Of a stretch of 64,000 nucleotides of DNA, positions 26,801 through 40,700 are shown piece by piece; within the stretch, counting starts at the first letter, position 1; the number at the start of each line of letters is the position of its first letter. The translations under genes and the position numbers were made by a program. The DNA comes from Aradus depressus (taxonomy: Eukaryota > Arthropoda > Insecta > Hemiptera > Aradidae), in the NCBI GenBank assembly GCA_963662175.1, contig OY759215.1, positions 30,258,066-30,322,065 on the forward strand, in the 5' to 3' direction. The notes below the pieces were generated by a model. That model saw only the letters and a list, made by a program, of their open reading frames with translations. It did no database searches and was not told the DNA's origin.

Positions 26801-28762
26801 AAAAATATCCGATTTTTTAAAGCTGACAGCGAATTTTCGGTGAATGTTACCGAAGGAAGAAACCAAAAAGAAAGAGAAGAGCAACAATAGTAGTAAAAAA
26901 ATATATCTATCTATCAAAGTTTCAATCATATACACACAGATAAACAGACAGACCTCATCTCGAAAATGACCAACGTGTTCAGGGGAACTTCAAACGGGAA
27001 ATTCAGTTTAAAATTCGAATTTGGATTTTTGAACGATTACAATACTAAATGTATAAGAAAGTAAAAAAAAACTTTACAACCAAAGAAATTAAAAAATAAA
27101 TCAAAATTCAACAAGAGTTCTTGCCAAGAGTTTTAATTTTTCTTATGTTCACCCCGCTCTGCTTAGAGCTCTTTTTAAGACCCAACTTCGCCATTGTAAA
27201 TAAAACATTATTCAATTCAATTTCATTCTCCGCTTTCTTCATCTAATTAATTCTCTGTAGAATTCAGTTCTGGAAATGATTTTCATTCGACCCTATAATG
27301 TTTACTGATGCCGATTCATATTTAATGAGACTGTATATTTTCCAGAATTATTACTTTTTTTTAACTGAAAGATTTTAATATTCATACCTGTTTTTGGCCT
27401 TGTTCCATAATAGTTTACTACTGAAATTGCCTTGAGTAATTTTAAGAGAGAAAAAATATTTTAAAAAATTTCTGCCAAATAATTTAACAAATGAAAAACT
27501 ACCTTTCAGTATTGTTCAGCTGATTATTACCATTATCGGTAAATATTTCATTGATTGTTTTTCAAAAATTGTTTCAGGTTAACTACCCCTAAGTATTGTC
27601 TAATTTTGCGAAGTTTTAATTGGGACCATCTACATGCGTAATTGAACTTATATAAAAAGTTTAATAAAAATCCATTGGGTGGTTCTTGAGGAAGGCATGT
27701 AACGATTTAGAGGACAGACAGACCCTGAACAAAAAGTATTAGTTTTGATCTGAAACACTTTGTGATGAAAATTTTGAATTACAAGCTTAAAAAAATTTTT
27801 CACTTTGAGAAATTGTCACAAAGCGTATTGTAATTAATTAGTTATTGTGACTCATGCCCGGGCTTTAACTACGAGGTCATATTGTCTACTAACAGAATGC
27901 TCTTTCGTCTATTATAATAATCATTGAGTTAAGCATCAAAAACCTGAATTTGTGAAGCTTGTGAATTTGAGGAGTTTTACAAGTGGATAAACTCCGGAAT
28001 TCGAAAATTGCCACGTGGAGCTATAGTGAAGAAGAGGTAATTTTTCAACACGAAGTTTGAGCTTTGGTCAACTTTCAAGTGAAGTTCTCAGGTCTGACTC
28101 ATGGTCAAAGATTCCATCTAGCTCTCTTCCTTTGACCTATTTATTGTCTCTAAGTGAATAAGTAGTTATAAAAAACCCTAATAACTGCCTATATAATGGC
28201 GTGTCGATAAGGACGAAGATTTGGAAGGGGGGTGGAGGGGGGGGGGGGGGGGGGGGTCAGAGAAGGCTGTCTCAAATCAAAAATCCGAAGTACTGTCGTT
28301 GGAATAAATATATCAACATGAAATTTAGTGTAATGATTCAGGAGAGCGTTGTTTAATTCGCGCCATTCTCGAAGACATTTCAAAAAGTTAAAACTGGAAC
28401 TAGGTGAAAATTACAATTACACTTGCTACTGTTAATATACAGCTACGAAAGCCTTCATTGTGTGACCAAATCATATTTAACTGTAATATTTTTTTTATTT
28501 TCAAATACATCTCTTTGTTAAACGAATGTCTTTTTAGCCAACTCTCGAGAATACCTTATCTACATCTAAGTCCAAATCCCCACACGAACGGGGTTACGCT
28601 CTCCTCCCCCTCTGGATCGTAGCTTGGACCCCAGTCAGAGAGGCGCTAAATGTTTGGCTCGCCCTGGGCGCTATATAACCTAAGTCCGCCCCTAAGAGCA
28701 AGGCTGTTCAAATATTAAAAGAGGGAACATCCATTGTATTCAGCGATCTTATAATGCTTTAA

Positions 28763-28799
<37 letters not shown>

Positions 28800-31700
28800 T
28801 ATTATAGAACACCACTACATAGACGGGACACTACATACTATATTGTCCCCCTATGAGATCCGGTCCGGAGTGTCCGGAGTTTCATATCATTTAGTCAAAT
28901 TAAAAAATACAAAAATTGGAGTTTGGAGGGATCTTTTCTAATAATTCATTTTTTCTTCTATTTCTGAAAATGGAGTTTAAAAAGTTTTCAAGAGTTAAAT
29001 AAAATTATTATTAATAAAAGTACATGATATGGTTATTGTTCAGCTGGTTACTATCCATCTCAGGTTAGGTTAGGTTTTATGACTCATGCCCGGGCTTTAA
29101 CTACGAGGTCATATCGCCTACTACCAGAGCGCTCTTTCGTCACTCTGGTAGCTATCCATCTCATTATTGTTCAGCTGGTTTCTATCCATCTCATTATTGT
29201 TCAGCTGGATACTATCCATCTCATTATTGTTCAGCTGGTTACTATCCATCTCATTATTGTTCAGCTCGTTATTATCAATTTCATTATTGTTCAGCTAGTT
29301 ATGGTTCCATAGCTGCTGATGGGGACTTATACGGGCTGGATACAAAGACAGAGGAAATGCAATATTGATTAACGGAAGCTGATTGGAACATGCAAATGTT
29401 TGATAATGCGCTACTTTGAGATGTTTAAAATTTTGTTAGAACATGTAAGGTCTTCATGAATTCCTTGGAAGGAATTATTCCTTTTTTTTTTTTTTTTTTT
29501 TTCTATGAATAGTAAAAACTGTTGCACTAACTTCAATTTTTATTATTATTATTTTTCCATAACAGATTTTAAAAAACGTCAAATGCACAGGGGCGGTGTT
29601 GGGAGGAGGCTTATAAATATTCATAGTAGAAAACAAGTTCAGTAAAAGTAACAAAAAAAATTGTTTAATGTGCATTCATGAATAAAATTGGAGGAAAAAT
29701 ATGGATAACAGTACAGTAGAAAAGCCAGAGCTTATAGGTCACTTCAAATTCAATGTCAGTGTTTCAAAGTAGTGAAAGTAATGTTTTGGGAAAATAGATA
29801 CTGTCTAGTCTAACTTGCTTTCAACTCTCCTTTGCTTAAGCCAGTAACTTCAGAACGTTGTGTCACTGTAGAAGCACATAAGGCGGACAGTACGTGTCTT
29901 AAAGACAGCTCACGGACGAGCCCTATTACGGTGATATTAGCCTTTACCGTTTGAAGTCCAGCTAAGTTCTGATGTGTCAGAGACCCCGGCCACATTTTTA
30001 TTTCCCCAGCTATAGGATGTATAAGGGAAGTTGTGTAATCGGTCAGAAAGTTCTCCCAGGAATTATTTATTTTCCGATTCCCTTACTCTAAAAATGTATT
30101 TTTTTTTCTATGAACACAATATCTCCCGATAGAATGAACGTATCGATACGAAATTTTATATTCAAATTCAAAACCACAATACGACATCTATTAATTTTCA
30201 GCGGAATCAACCGAAGGAGGGGGGGGTATAGAGGGGCTCAACTCAAAAACCCTAATAATTGCCGAAGTAATTTAGGTATCAATTATCAATTGATTTTTAG
30301 CTCAAATAGTCGATTGATTTTGTAGGGAGAGTGAAAACTTAATTGATTAATTAGTAGAAGAGAAGAGGAAGTATATTTCCCGTGATTCACCGACAACTTT
30401 TTTTCTTTTGTTTTTTTGCCTTTGATAGGTTCCAGAGGTATTCCTCCACAACTATTATTTTCTTTTATAAAGTCGAATTAATGTTCTGTGTGATCTGAGG
30501 AAAGGACAATTTTTCCGAAATTCCGTTGAAGAAGCGACACATCTTTAATTAACGCGACTCATATTCTTGCTCAACGAACTCAAAGCACTAAGGCTCACTC
30601 TATGACGTTAAGAGTTATAACGTCTTAGTGAGCCGAAGAACCCTGAGCCGTGTCATGGAATGGCCAGCCATCCCCCTCAACTGCAAGTCACCCTGGGAGG
30701 TACTTTCCTCTAGAAGACATTAGTTCCGGACAGGTTCTTTAGATAGATTCCTTAGGTGGCTGAGAACATACATATATGGCTGATTCAATATACCTCACCA
30801 GCTTTCAATGTACCTCATCATTCTCAATGTTATATTTTCAAACATCACATCGAGTGTTCAACGGTTTTTCACAAGACGATTCACGAGTTCCCAGGAGAGA
30901 GGGAACATTTGACCGAACGCCCAACACTTATCAATGTGCAATTGAAAATAATGGACGTCACCTGACATTAAGCTTCTCATCTTTATTCTTTATTTCACCA
31001 GATCAACAAGAAATATGTTATACATGGTGCGGGTAACATAAGATATACATATGATTAGGGTTCTTCACATAACTGAGTCACCCTTAACTAATATGTATTA
31101 TGAAATAATTAACATGAGATTTGAATAATAACGGGAAAAGTTATTAGAGTAATGTTGTGTCTTGGAGGAGCCTGGGTTTGAGGCGTCTGGTAGTGGTGGG
31201 TTGTCCAATGTTGTACGTAGTGGCACCTGGAACATTGGTCAGCCTGTCGTAGTATCTGCGGAATTTGGAGTGGATGAACTCATCTACAGAAGACATTAAG
31301 CTAATTAAACCTTAAAGTAATTTTTTTTTTTTTAAATAAAGAAAAACATAAGTTTTTTAAAAATATTGTCTATTTCATCGGAAAATATACATATAAATAA
31401 TATGGGAATTTCGGTATTGCTACCATCCAGCCACGACTTAACAAATAATGTATGTAAATTAGTCCATGTATCGCTACCTCGCAGGTAAAAGGGCGAATAG
31501 ACCATTTTTCAGAAATTGTACTTTTTGATTTGTTGGTATTCATCTAGTTTTACTGAGTGCATTAATGCAAAAATTGAATGACACCGTTTAATTTTATTTA
31601 CAATAATAAGCAAAAACTAGAAATTCTCCAGGCGTATCAACGAAGGATTGCCTGATAAAAGGGCGAATATCCCACTTAATAAAATAATTTTTAAATTTCT

Positions 31701-34700
31701 TACATTAAAAACACATTAAATGAAATACTTTTTTGCTCATATTTATTGAATGTGATAAACCTTTCAATGAAACTGAGAAAAAGCATAAATTGCCGAAAAA
31801 TTTGACTAATGTAACTAAATCGGTTCCTGTAAAATTTGCCAAATGGTCTATTCGCCCTTTTACCTGCAAGGTAGCGGTATGTTGGAAATATACGTATAAT
31901 AATAAATGTATATTATCATTATAAGAACAAACATTCATTTCCGTTAGGCTCATGCCACATTTAACAACATATGCATATGCTCACCAACCTTTGAGAACTG
32001 TTGTCTTCAAATTGTGTTTTCTTGAATAGAGACATTTATAATATATCTCATCATATTCATGATTTCAGTATTTTTTAAGTTGTGGCTGAAGATGATAGCA
32101 ATACCGAAAGTACTACCATATTATATATATTTTGTGAAATATACAATAATGTTTTAAAAAACATTCGATTTTCTTTAGTTTTTATTAAGTGTTTCACAAT
32201 ACCTCTTCAAAAATGTTATCATTAAAGTAGTGTGTTGCTTGTATTTCTGTCCCCCATCTGAGTCACAATATCTGTCCCCATTCATAAAATTTTAAATTGT
32301 AGAGTTTTTAGTTTTTTTATTCACGTTTATTTTAATTTTTTATTTTTATTTATTAAAATTTCAAAATTATTTTATAAGACGCCTGATGATGAGGGCAACC
32401 TCGAAAGCCTGCTAGCAGATATAAATAACATCTGTGAGAGGTCAGACTATATTTTGTTTTACAACCTGTGTATATACTTTATTGAGAATAATCATCTTTA
32501 TTTTATAATAAATGGAAAGCTTTCACTGGAGTATTCCGGAAATTGTAGTATTTACCCTACCTCAAGAAAAAAAAATGCATCCAAATCATTTAAGAGTTAT
32601 GTGGGAACGTACAAAGGGGTCAGACTCATAACCACTATTCTTTTGTTCCGGTTTAAAAAAATTACTAAAGAATTGTTGGCTATATATTTTATAAAAGTAA
32701 ATCTTTCAAGTTAATCAGTTGTGTTGTTTCTCTGGGCGTCATGGCAACTTTCTTCTTCCCTCCCCCCCCCCCCCCCCCCCCTCCTTTAATTCCCCTCATT
32801 TCTACACCTCAGACAACCGCCATAGAGAGCAGCATGCTTACAACAAATTGTACACTGTTTCTAGGTTCGTGTGGTTCATGATCAAGGTGACACTTGGAGA
32901 GCACGACAGATGTGACACGATGAAAAAACCCGAGACCCGGTTCGTGATCCGGGCCTTCACCGGTGACTTCAGCTACCTCAACTTTGACCATGATATCGCA
33001 GTGCTCCGACTCAACGCTCAGGTTCCTCTCACAGACATGATCCGCCCCATCTGTCTACCCAAGGATACTGGTAATTCAATCTGTAATATTTGGCCAGAGT
33101 TTTGTATTAATCCAATTGAAATACCTGAATTATGCACACTTGTGATTATAAGTCATTTGAAAAAAATATATGTGATGTGGGCATTACAGGACATTCTTAT
33201 ACCAACCACACTTACAGATCACTCTTTCTCCTCCCCTTCTTCTTAAAATCATTTTATACTGGCATTACTGGGTATATGAAATTAAAGAGGTATTTCATTT
33301 TAGAGAGTAATTCTGAGAATTACTTTCTTCTGTGTAAGCAGCATATGGTGTAAGAAAGTCCTGTAATGGCCACATCACATATATTTTATTTTTTATATCT
33401 TAATTTCTACAATTTTTCATAAAAACCACTAATAATAGTTAGTTATTATGAATCATGCCCGGGCTTTTACTACGAGGTTATATCGCCTACTACCAGAGCG
33501 CTCTTTCGTCACTCTGGTGGACATTAGCCCGACTCTACTGTGGGGGTCCTAAATTTGCCTACCCTAAATTTTTATTCACCTAGGGCAGGGATCTTTAACG
33601 AGTACCTGACACCGTACAGGCTCGGGACCATCGCTTAACGTCCCATCCGAAGGACGGCGTACTTAAGTTTAATTTACCTCCCAGATAAAATAAACTAAGA
33701 CCACTATTAATAAAAATAAAAAAAATATAATTTGTTGCTATGCGATACAATTTAAATATTATTTTGAAGTATTTCCTACGAAAATTTATTTTTGCATTGA
33801 ACCTATCTCAGATTTGAGACTTATTAACGATGGAAAATTTAATAAGGAACATTTGTAGTATGAACCAAGTTTTCGATAGGACGAACCGTTTTCGGGTAAA
33901 TCAAGGAAACGTCTTAAAATATGTATCTCAGAACTACATATCAGGATGGTTTTCAATATGTATCTCGAAAACCGGAAGCCTGCGAAAAAACGTATTTCAT
34001 ATAAAATTTTCAGTTTTGCCTACATCTTTTAGTTGCAAAAAATTTTGATTTGGTCATAAACATAAGCGGTATCTTGTAAAATGAACTTAGGCCCCGAAGT
34101 AAAATTGTCTCAATTTTCGTCCCATTTCGGCCAAAATCTAATCAGATATAAGTTAGCACATGTGACCTCTCTATTCAAAATTTCAAGTTCATAGCTTCAA
34201 TCGTTTTTGCGGTAGAGAGCTCACAACTTTCCAATCACATATACACACACACAAATTTTGACACAAGCACACGCACAGATAGACAGAATCGAGATAGTCA
34301 AAACGAAGTCGGGAGACCTTGAAACGTGAAAATCTGTTGAAAAAAAAAAACATTTTTCAAACTTCCTTGGTGTCGTATTTTTTTGAAATATAAATTCGTT
34401 CTATAGTTATAAAAGATGTTTAGTATATTCTGATACTCTTTGTACACTTTATCATTGAACTGAAGTATAATTTTCTCTATGAGCAGCGTTACCTCGTATA
34501 CTGATGATAAAAGGAATCATCAATTACAGTAAACTATAGCTTTACACAGCATTAACCTTTAGATTAGTTTAACATTTTCTAGTCTGCTGCCTTTTTTTAA
34601 AACATATTGGGTATATGTATTGTAAAATCTACTTTATTTTGTCTATCACCAGTAAGTATATACAAGCAATCACTGAAGTATAGCGAAGAAAGACGAGATA

Positions 34701-37700
34701 CTGCCACCTCTACGTTTTGTTAAGAAATGTTATATTTTGTTGTATTTCGACTCTTATCTAAGCTCAAAGCTCCATCAATTCTTATATACATATAGTTACT
34801 AACTCAATCATTTCATGTATTCATTATTGATCTAGAATGATCCTAGGAGCTAGTTCAATCTTTCTAACAATATTAGAACTTGAATATTTATTTTTCATCA
34901 TCGATTTTTCTATTAACTTGAATCAAATTTGTTTATTTTTAGTCAGACATTTCATTAGTAATCTTTAAAAGTAGTTTTCTGCATGTTTTTTGAATGATTG
35001 AAATGTTGCTGTTCATCTAGAATGATAGTTTAGACTCACTTCTCACTTGTGAAACTTGTGGTTAATTCTGAAGCATAAATTTTGCCCATAGAAAGTCATA
35101 GAATATTGTAGAACAGTAAAACCATATATAAATCGGAATTTTGTGAGATTGCAAGGCAGTCCGTTTTCTGTTTTATAATGAATTGTCTTAGTTATTGTGA
35201 CTCATGCCCGGGCTTTAACTACTAGGTCATATCGTCTACTACCAGAACGCTCTTTCGTAATTCTGGTGGACATGAGCCAGACTCTACAGTGGGAGTCCTA
35301 AATGTTGCCTATACATGTTTAGTTACCTAGGTTACGGGTCTGACATAAGGGTCGTACAGGCTTGGGATCCTCGCTTAACGTCTCAACCGAAAGACGGCGT
35401 GCTCAAGAGTTTTTCGCCTCTCAGATATAAAACTGCCGGGTTTCGAACCCCGCGATCTTGAGTTCTACCGACGTCCTCCGAATTGTCCAAGTGTACAAAG
35501 ACCAATTAGTGTATTAAAAATGCCAATATGTTTAAATAATTGCTTTTATTGTTTATTTGATCCAGTCTTTTAGTATTTGGTTATGAATTGACAAAAAAAA
35601 ATTCAAAACATAAGTAATGTTTCTTTTGAACTAAGATTAATATTTTATTAGTCACATAAAGACAGTTATGTTTTCTCCTCAAATTTCGAATGTCAATTTT
35701 ATTTTGAACTTGTCGGATCATTAAGCGTGTACAATTGGAGAAATAGTAAATAAAGAATTACTAATTGCAGCGTTTTTATGGGAAAATAGATATTTTTATA
35801 AACGAAACCCGGCTGAGGCCCTTGGGTTTTTTATTGGGGAAGTGAAAAAAACTTGAGCACGCCGTCCTTTGGAAGGGACGTTAAGCGATGGTCCCGAGTT
35901 TGTACGATGTCAAGTACCTACTTTTTAAAGACGGGTGGATAAACCTGGGTTGCCTAAATTTAGGACTCTCACAGTAGAGTCGGGAAAATCTCCACTAGAG
36001 CAATGAAAGGGCGCTATGGTAGTAGGCGATATGACCTCATAGTTAAAGCCTGGGCAGGACAATAACTAACTATATTTTTATATAATTATTTTTTTCTTTA
36101 AGGAGGTGGGAATAGTTGCTCTTGATGGACAACATTGGCGGCCTCTCTTTATTCCCACTATATCCAGTTTATCCACTATATCCGGTATCCAGCTGAAGCC
36201 AGGGATGTTGACTATTTCTCAAGCCAGCTAAGAAGGCAGACCAGACCGTTAGGGCTGCGGACTTGGAATACACAATAAGGACTCTTGAATCGAACCACAA
36301 CTCTTCCCAGTTCCGCCGATCTCAGCTAGTCGGAAGGATAAATAATAACTAGACAGTCTTGGGTAGGGCAAGTCACCCATTGTTTGGTTGGAGGAGGGGC
36401 CTTTATAATTTGGTGGTTGTTTTGTGGTAAATTTCCAAATCTTCTAAAGCCAGCGAGAAATAATGACTTCTGACGGTCTCTGGTAAAATATTCCGTTGTA
36501 TTTCTGTGACGAAATTCGGCGAATGAGAGTCCTCCCCCTCCCACCGAAATTCCCTTGGTCAATGGCGAGAGATGTCGAGTTTCTGTCGAGTAGATAAAGA
36601 ACTCAGTATTTGGTCAACGTTTCGGAAACTATTTATTTCCTTCTTCAGGTTCTTATAATGACTCGAATGGATGTATATGGTAAAAGGCTTACTTGCCATG
36701 GTCATAATGATTGATAGACACAAACACAGTCACCAGACTACAGACACAAACATTTACCACCTTCACTATACACATCCACTGGAGTCATTATAAGGCCCTG
36801 AAGAAGGAAATAGTTTTCGAAACGTTAGCCAAATACTGAGTATTTTATTTATGCGACAAAAACTCGACTTCCCTCAACATTGTAGATACTGTCGACTTCA
36901 TCAATCATTATTTTCCTTTTCCTTCTCCAGATTTTCAGCACCTACACCTGGTACATCTCAAGAAGAGGGGATGGGGAGGGAGGATTAGGGAGAAGGGGGA
37001 TCTTCTTTGTTTAAGTTAAGACACTGTTCCAAAAACCCGGGACAAACAAGGACAAAAAAAGTTCAGGGCAAAGGGCAAAAATCCGGCATGTTCTTAGAAA
37101 ATACTTCAACATTACTGTATATTTTGTGTTGCAGATTTGGCTTATGTTGATGTGCGGGGTACGGCGACGGGTTGGGGTACCCTAAGGGAGGATGGTCGTC
37201 CGACATGTCTGCTCCAGGAGGTGCAGGTTCCTATCCTGAGTAACGAAGAGTGCCGGGCCAACACCAGTTACAGCCCCACCATGATCAGCGAGAACATGAT
37301 GTGTGCGGGTTACGAGGAGGGTCTCAAAGACACATGTCAGGTGAGCTTTGCCTCCACGAGGCTAACTTCTAAAGGTTTGTCCTTGAGTTCGTGACTGCTG
37401 ATTAATGGTCGTTTTTTGTTTCTAAACTGTCTCAACGGTAAAGATGATGCTATTTCACTCTATCCATAGACTCGATTGTTTATTGTTAGAAGTAATCTTA
37501 TTAGGAATCGTATTTTTCAAATCATAAAATGACCTACTTAATGCCTTCGGGATACAGTCTTTCACCAGACCTGCTGCATGTAGTGCCAGCCTCAATGAAG
37601 TTAGTTATTATGACTCAAGCCCGGGCTTTAACTTTATTCATCAATTTTTATTTTATTTTTCTTCTATATTACGAGAATATTTCTTATTTTAGTCACTTTT

Positions 37701-40700
37701 TCTTTTTACTAAAGATTCTTTTTTTTCTTTCTCTTTTTTTGTATTTTTTCTCTTCATTCTTAGGGATTCTTCTATCTTAATATGTAGGTACCTACTTTAT
37801 TAATTTATCAAGTTCTGTCTTGTCCACTCGTATTATTATTCTCATTATTATTTCTGGTTATATCTAAGTGTATATATATTTACTTTTTCTTATTATTGAT
37901 ATATGTCAAAGATAGAATGAATATGTTTATTATCACCGACTGTACAGTCCTAGCTGACTGCTCCCCCTCCCTCACTCAGACTCCGTCTTCGGGGGGGATA
38001 CCACCTATTTATCATTTGTTTTATTTTGTAATGATTTAAAGGCTTTGAATAAAAAAAAAAAAAAAGTCATATCGCCTACTACCAGAGCGCTCTTTTATCA
38101 CTCTGGTGGATATGAGCCCGACTCTACTATGCGAGTTCTAAATTTGGCCTACCCTAAATATATATTCACCGAGGATAGGGGTCTTTAACAAGAACATCAT
38201 CGCTTAACGTCCCATCCGAAGGACGGCATGCTTAATTTTATTTTACCTCCCCAGATAGAATAAACTAAGAGCCTCGCCGGATTTTGAACCCGCGATCTTG
38301 AGCTCAGTAGGCAAGCATGCATACCACTGAGCTACCGGCGCCCTTGAAAGTAGGCTGAAACCTCATCTCTTGAATGTTTAATAACAAAAAAAAATTAAAA
38401 ACAATAATTGAAAATTCTCGTTAACATTCAAGAACCCATGCCAGAAATCAGCTCAATGGGATTTAGTGTGAACCTGAACCTTCTCCCATCTCCTAAGTTT
38501 ACTATGTTTACTCACATGCAGAATCTAAGCGCCTTGTCAGCATTGATTTAAATTCTGATAAAAATTTAATATATGCTGTTTTTAGACGATCCAAAAATAA
38601 TACATGTGTCTATATCATTTGGTTAGCCATTTAGATCTGTCAAAAATAAAATACGTGTGAAGAAAGAAAACAAAAATAAAGCGAAAACTGTGAAACGGTA
38701 CTTGAGTGTGGCGCGGGGCGGGACAAGGTTGGTGCAGGTCGTTCACTCCGAGCGAAACTGGTTATTTAAATTAAATAAACATTGCCCAGTCATGTATGCA
38801 CGTAGGACTGTTTAACTTAATGATGTTTACCTTTGTAGGGAGACAGTGGCGGACCTCTGGTGGCTGAACGCACCGATAAGAAGTACGAACTTGTTGGTAA
38901 GTAGATACCTGACTTAACTAATTAACCATCAACCTTACTTCCCTACTAAGTATACTTTCTTTACCTTTGGTATAAGGAAGTGTTTTAATCGTACGAAAAT
39001 CTGAGATCAATTTTTCAAGATCCCTGAACAGCTTTTGACCATTTTCGCAATGATATCTGTCTGTGTGTCTCAAAACCGATGGTAGCAATGAAGTTGAAAT
39101 CAAAATATCACATATGCTAAAATAAATGTTCGCCAAAATCAGATGAAAAATAAGACCAATTTTACTGCGGGGCATAAGTACATATTAAAAGGTACCGCTT
39201 ATATTTATGATCTAATGAAAAACCTCTTCAAGTAAAAGTTGTAGAGAAAACTAAGGGGTACATTTTATATGAAATAAGATTTTTACAAACGTCCAGTTTG
39301 TGAGATACTTGCCGATAACTGTTCTGAAATGTCGCTTCGAAAACCCATTTTTTCAGACGTTTGCTACCGGCGCCTTCAGTTTTTTATTAAAAAGGATTGA
39401 AGGTAAAAAAAAAATATATAAAATATATGTGATATCATTCTCCCTGCCACTTCCGCTTCTCAAAATCATTTCATACTAGCTATAAGAAAGTAATTCTCAG
39501 AATTACGCTGTACAATTAAACAAAAAACCGCTGACGCCAATACATACCCAGTAATACCAGTATGAAACAACTTTTGTGAGGGGGAGGGAAAGTGATATGT
39601 AAAAACGTGGTTGATAAAAGAAAATCATGTTATGACCATATAACATATATTTTTTTCGTGGTGAGGTCATTATTGGTGAGGTCAATTTTGTTCAAAGACT
39701 GAAGAAGCAAAAATTATAATGAGTTGAAATCTGGAGGCAATTGATTTTTTTTTTTCAATATATTTTTTAAAGTCAATTAGTTTTAACTTTCAGAAGTAAA
39801 AGTAAACTGAATCTAAGGATTGTGAATACTTTCCATTTTTTTAAATGTTTTCTCGTTTTAATTTTTTTCTTATAATAGAATAGTGATAATTGTTGGGAGA
39901 AAGGTCAATTACCCTCTTTTAGTTTTTAAATTACATTTAATTATGAATTATATTTAATCAAATATTATATTCATAATACAGTTGTAGAGTATTTCATGAA
40001 TTATAGTTATTATTTCTAAATAATTAAGTATAATAGGTTATTACTGCATCATTTAAGTAAGAATAATTTGCCTAATTTTTCCTTTTTACAGGCCAATAAT
40101 ATCGTTCAATTAAAATGCAAATGATGTAATGCATACATTAAAGTTCAACTATTTGATGGTAGGTTGCAGCACATTACAGCTTGAAGTTCAGTATAATTTT
40201 GGTCCAAAAAGCTTTTTATTAAATATATCTGCAGAAAACAGGATAGGCAACAAATTATAAAATAATAAAGAAATCAAATATTGAAAAATAAAGATAAATT
40301 TCAAGAAAAAATTAGTTATTAGCTATTACCGCCTCACCTCTTAATATTTTCATATTGAGTATTATTTTACTTTAAGTGTAATTAATCATTAATTCATATT
40401 CAAGATAAAGATGGTAAATTAATATAGTATGAAGCCAGGGGCGTAGCCAGGATTTGAGCGGGGGGGGGGAGGGGGGGCAAAGTTAGGCTACGATGGTGGG
40501 GGTATAGATTCCCGGGGGCACAGCCCGCAGTTTCCGTGGTTATCATTACAGACTTTTTTTTATTAATTTGGGAGACTCGGACCTCTAGAAGCTCCCCCTG
40601 AGGTAACCACTGACTCTAATACTTAAACTGACTTTACAGGAGCAGCAAAAATGCAAACCGCAGCAGCAGCAAATGCACGCTGTGGTTTCTGTGCTTTTAG

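Larger units (their letters stand above)
14653..32864 (+). other. SP1 intron 2, 18.2 kb
   Basis: A phase 2 intron containing the CR1/L2-like LINE, the 52-bp minisatellite, several family A copies, three SINEs and a SINE fragment, the hAT remnant with its Jockey-like insert, an A-tailed LINE end, the 30-bp array and a nested foldback element. Stretches 20275-22795 and 27090-28150 show nothing recognisable beyond AT-rich sequence. Confidence 0.85.

Noticed and set aside
29079..29312. Frame encoding a regular HLIIVQL repeat protein
   Set aside because: It is the translation of a 30-bp tandem array plus an inverted SINE end, with no sign of a gene.
32719..33246. 175-codon plus-strand frame as an intact gene
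   Set aside because: Only 32865-33070 is exon. The rest is intron read-through including a poly-C run and part of a MITE.
36105..36170. Decayed GDSGG-like sequence (GACAACATTGGCGGCCTC)
   Set aside because: The reading frame does not give the motif and no flanking protease sequence is present. The resemblance is probably chance.
36232..36310. tRNA-like stretch (GACCGTTAGGGCTGCGGACT)
   Set aside because: A convincing B box and acceptor stem are missing.
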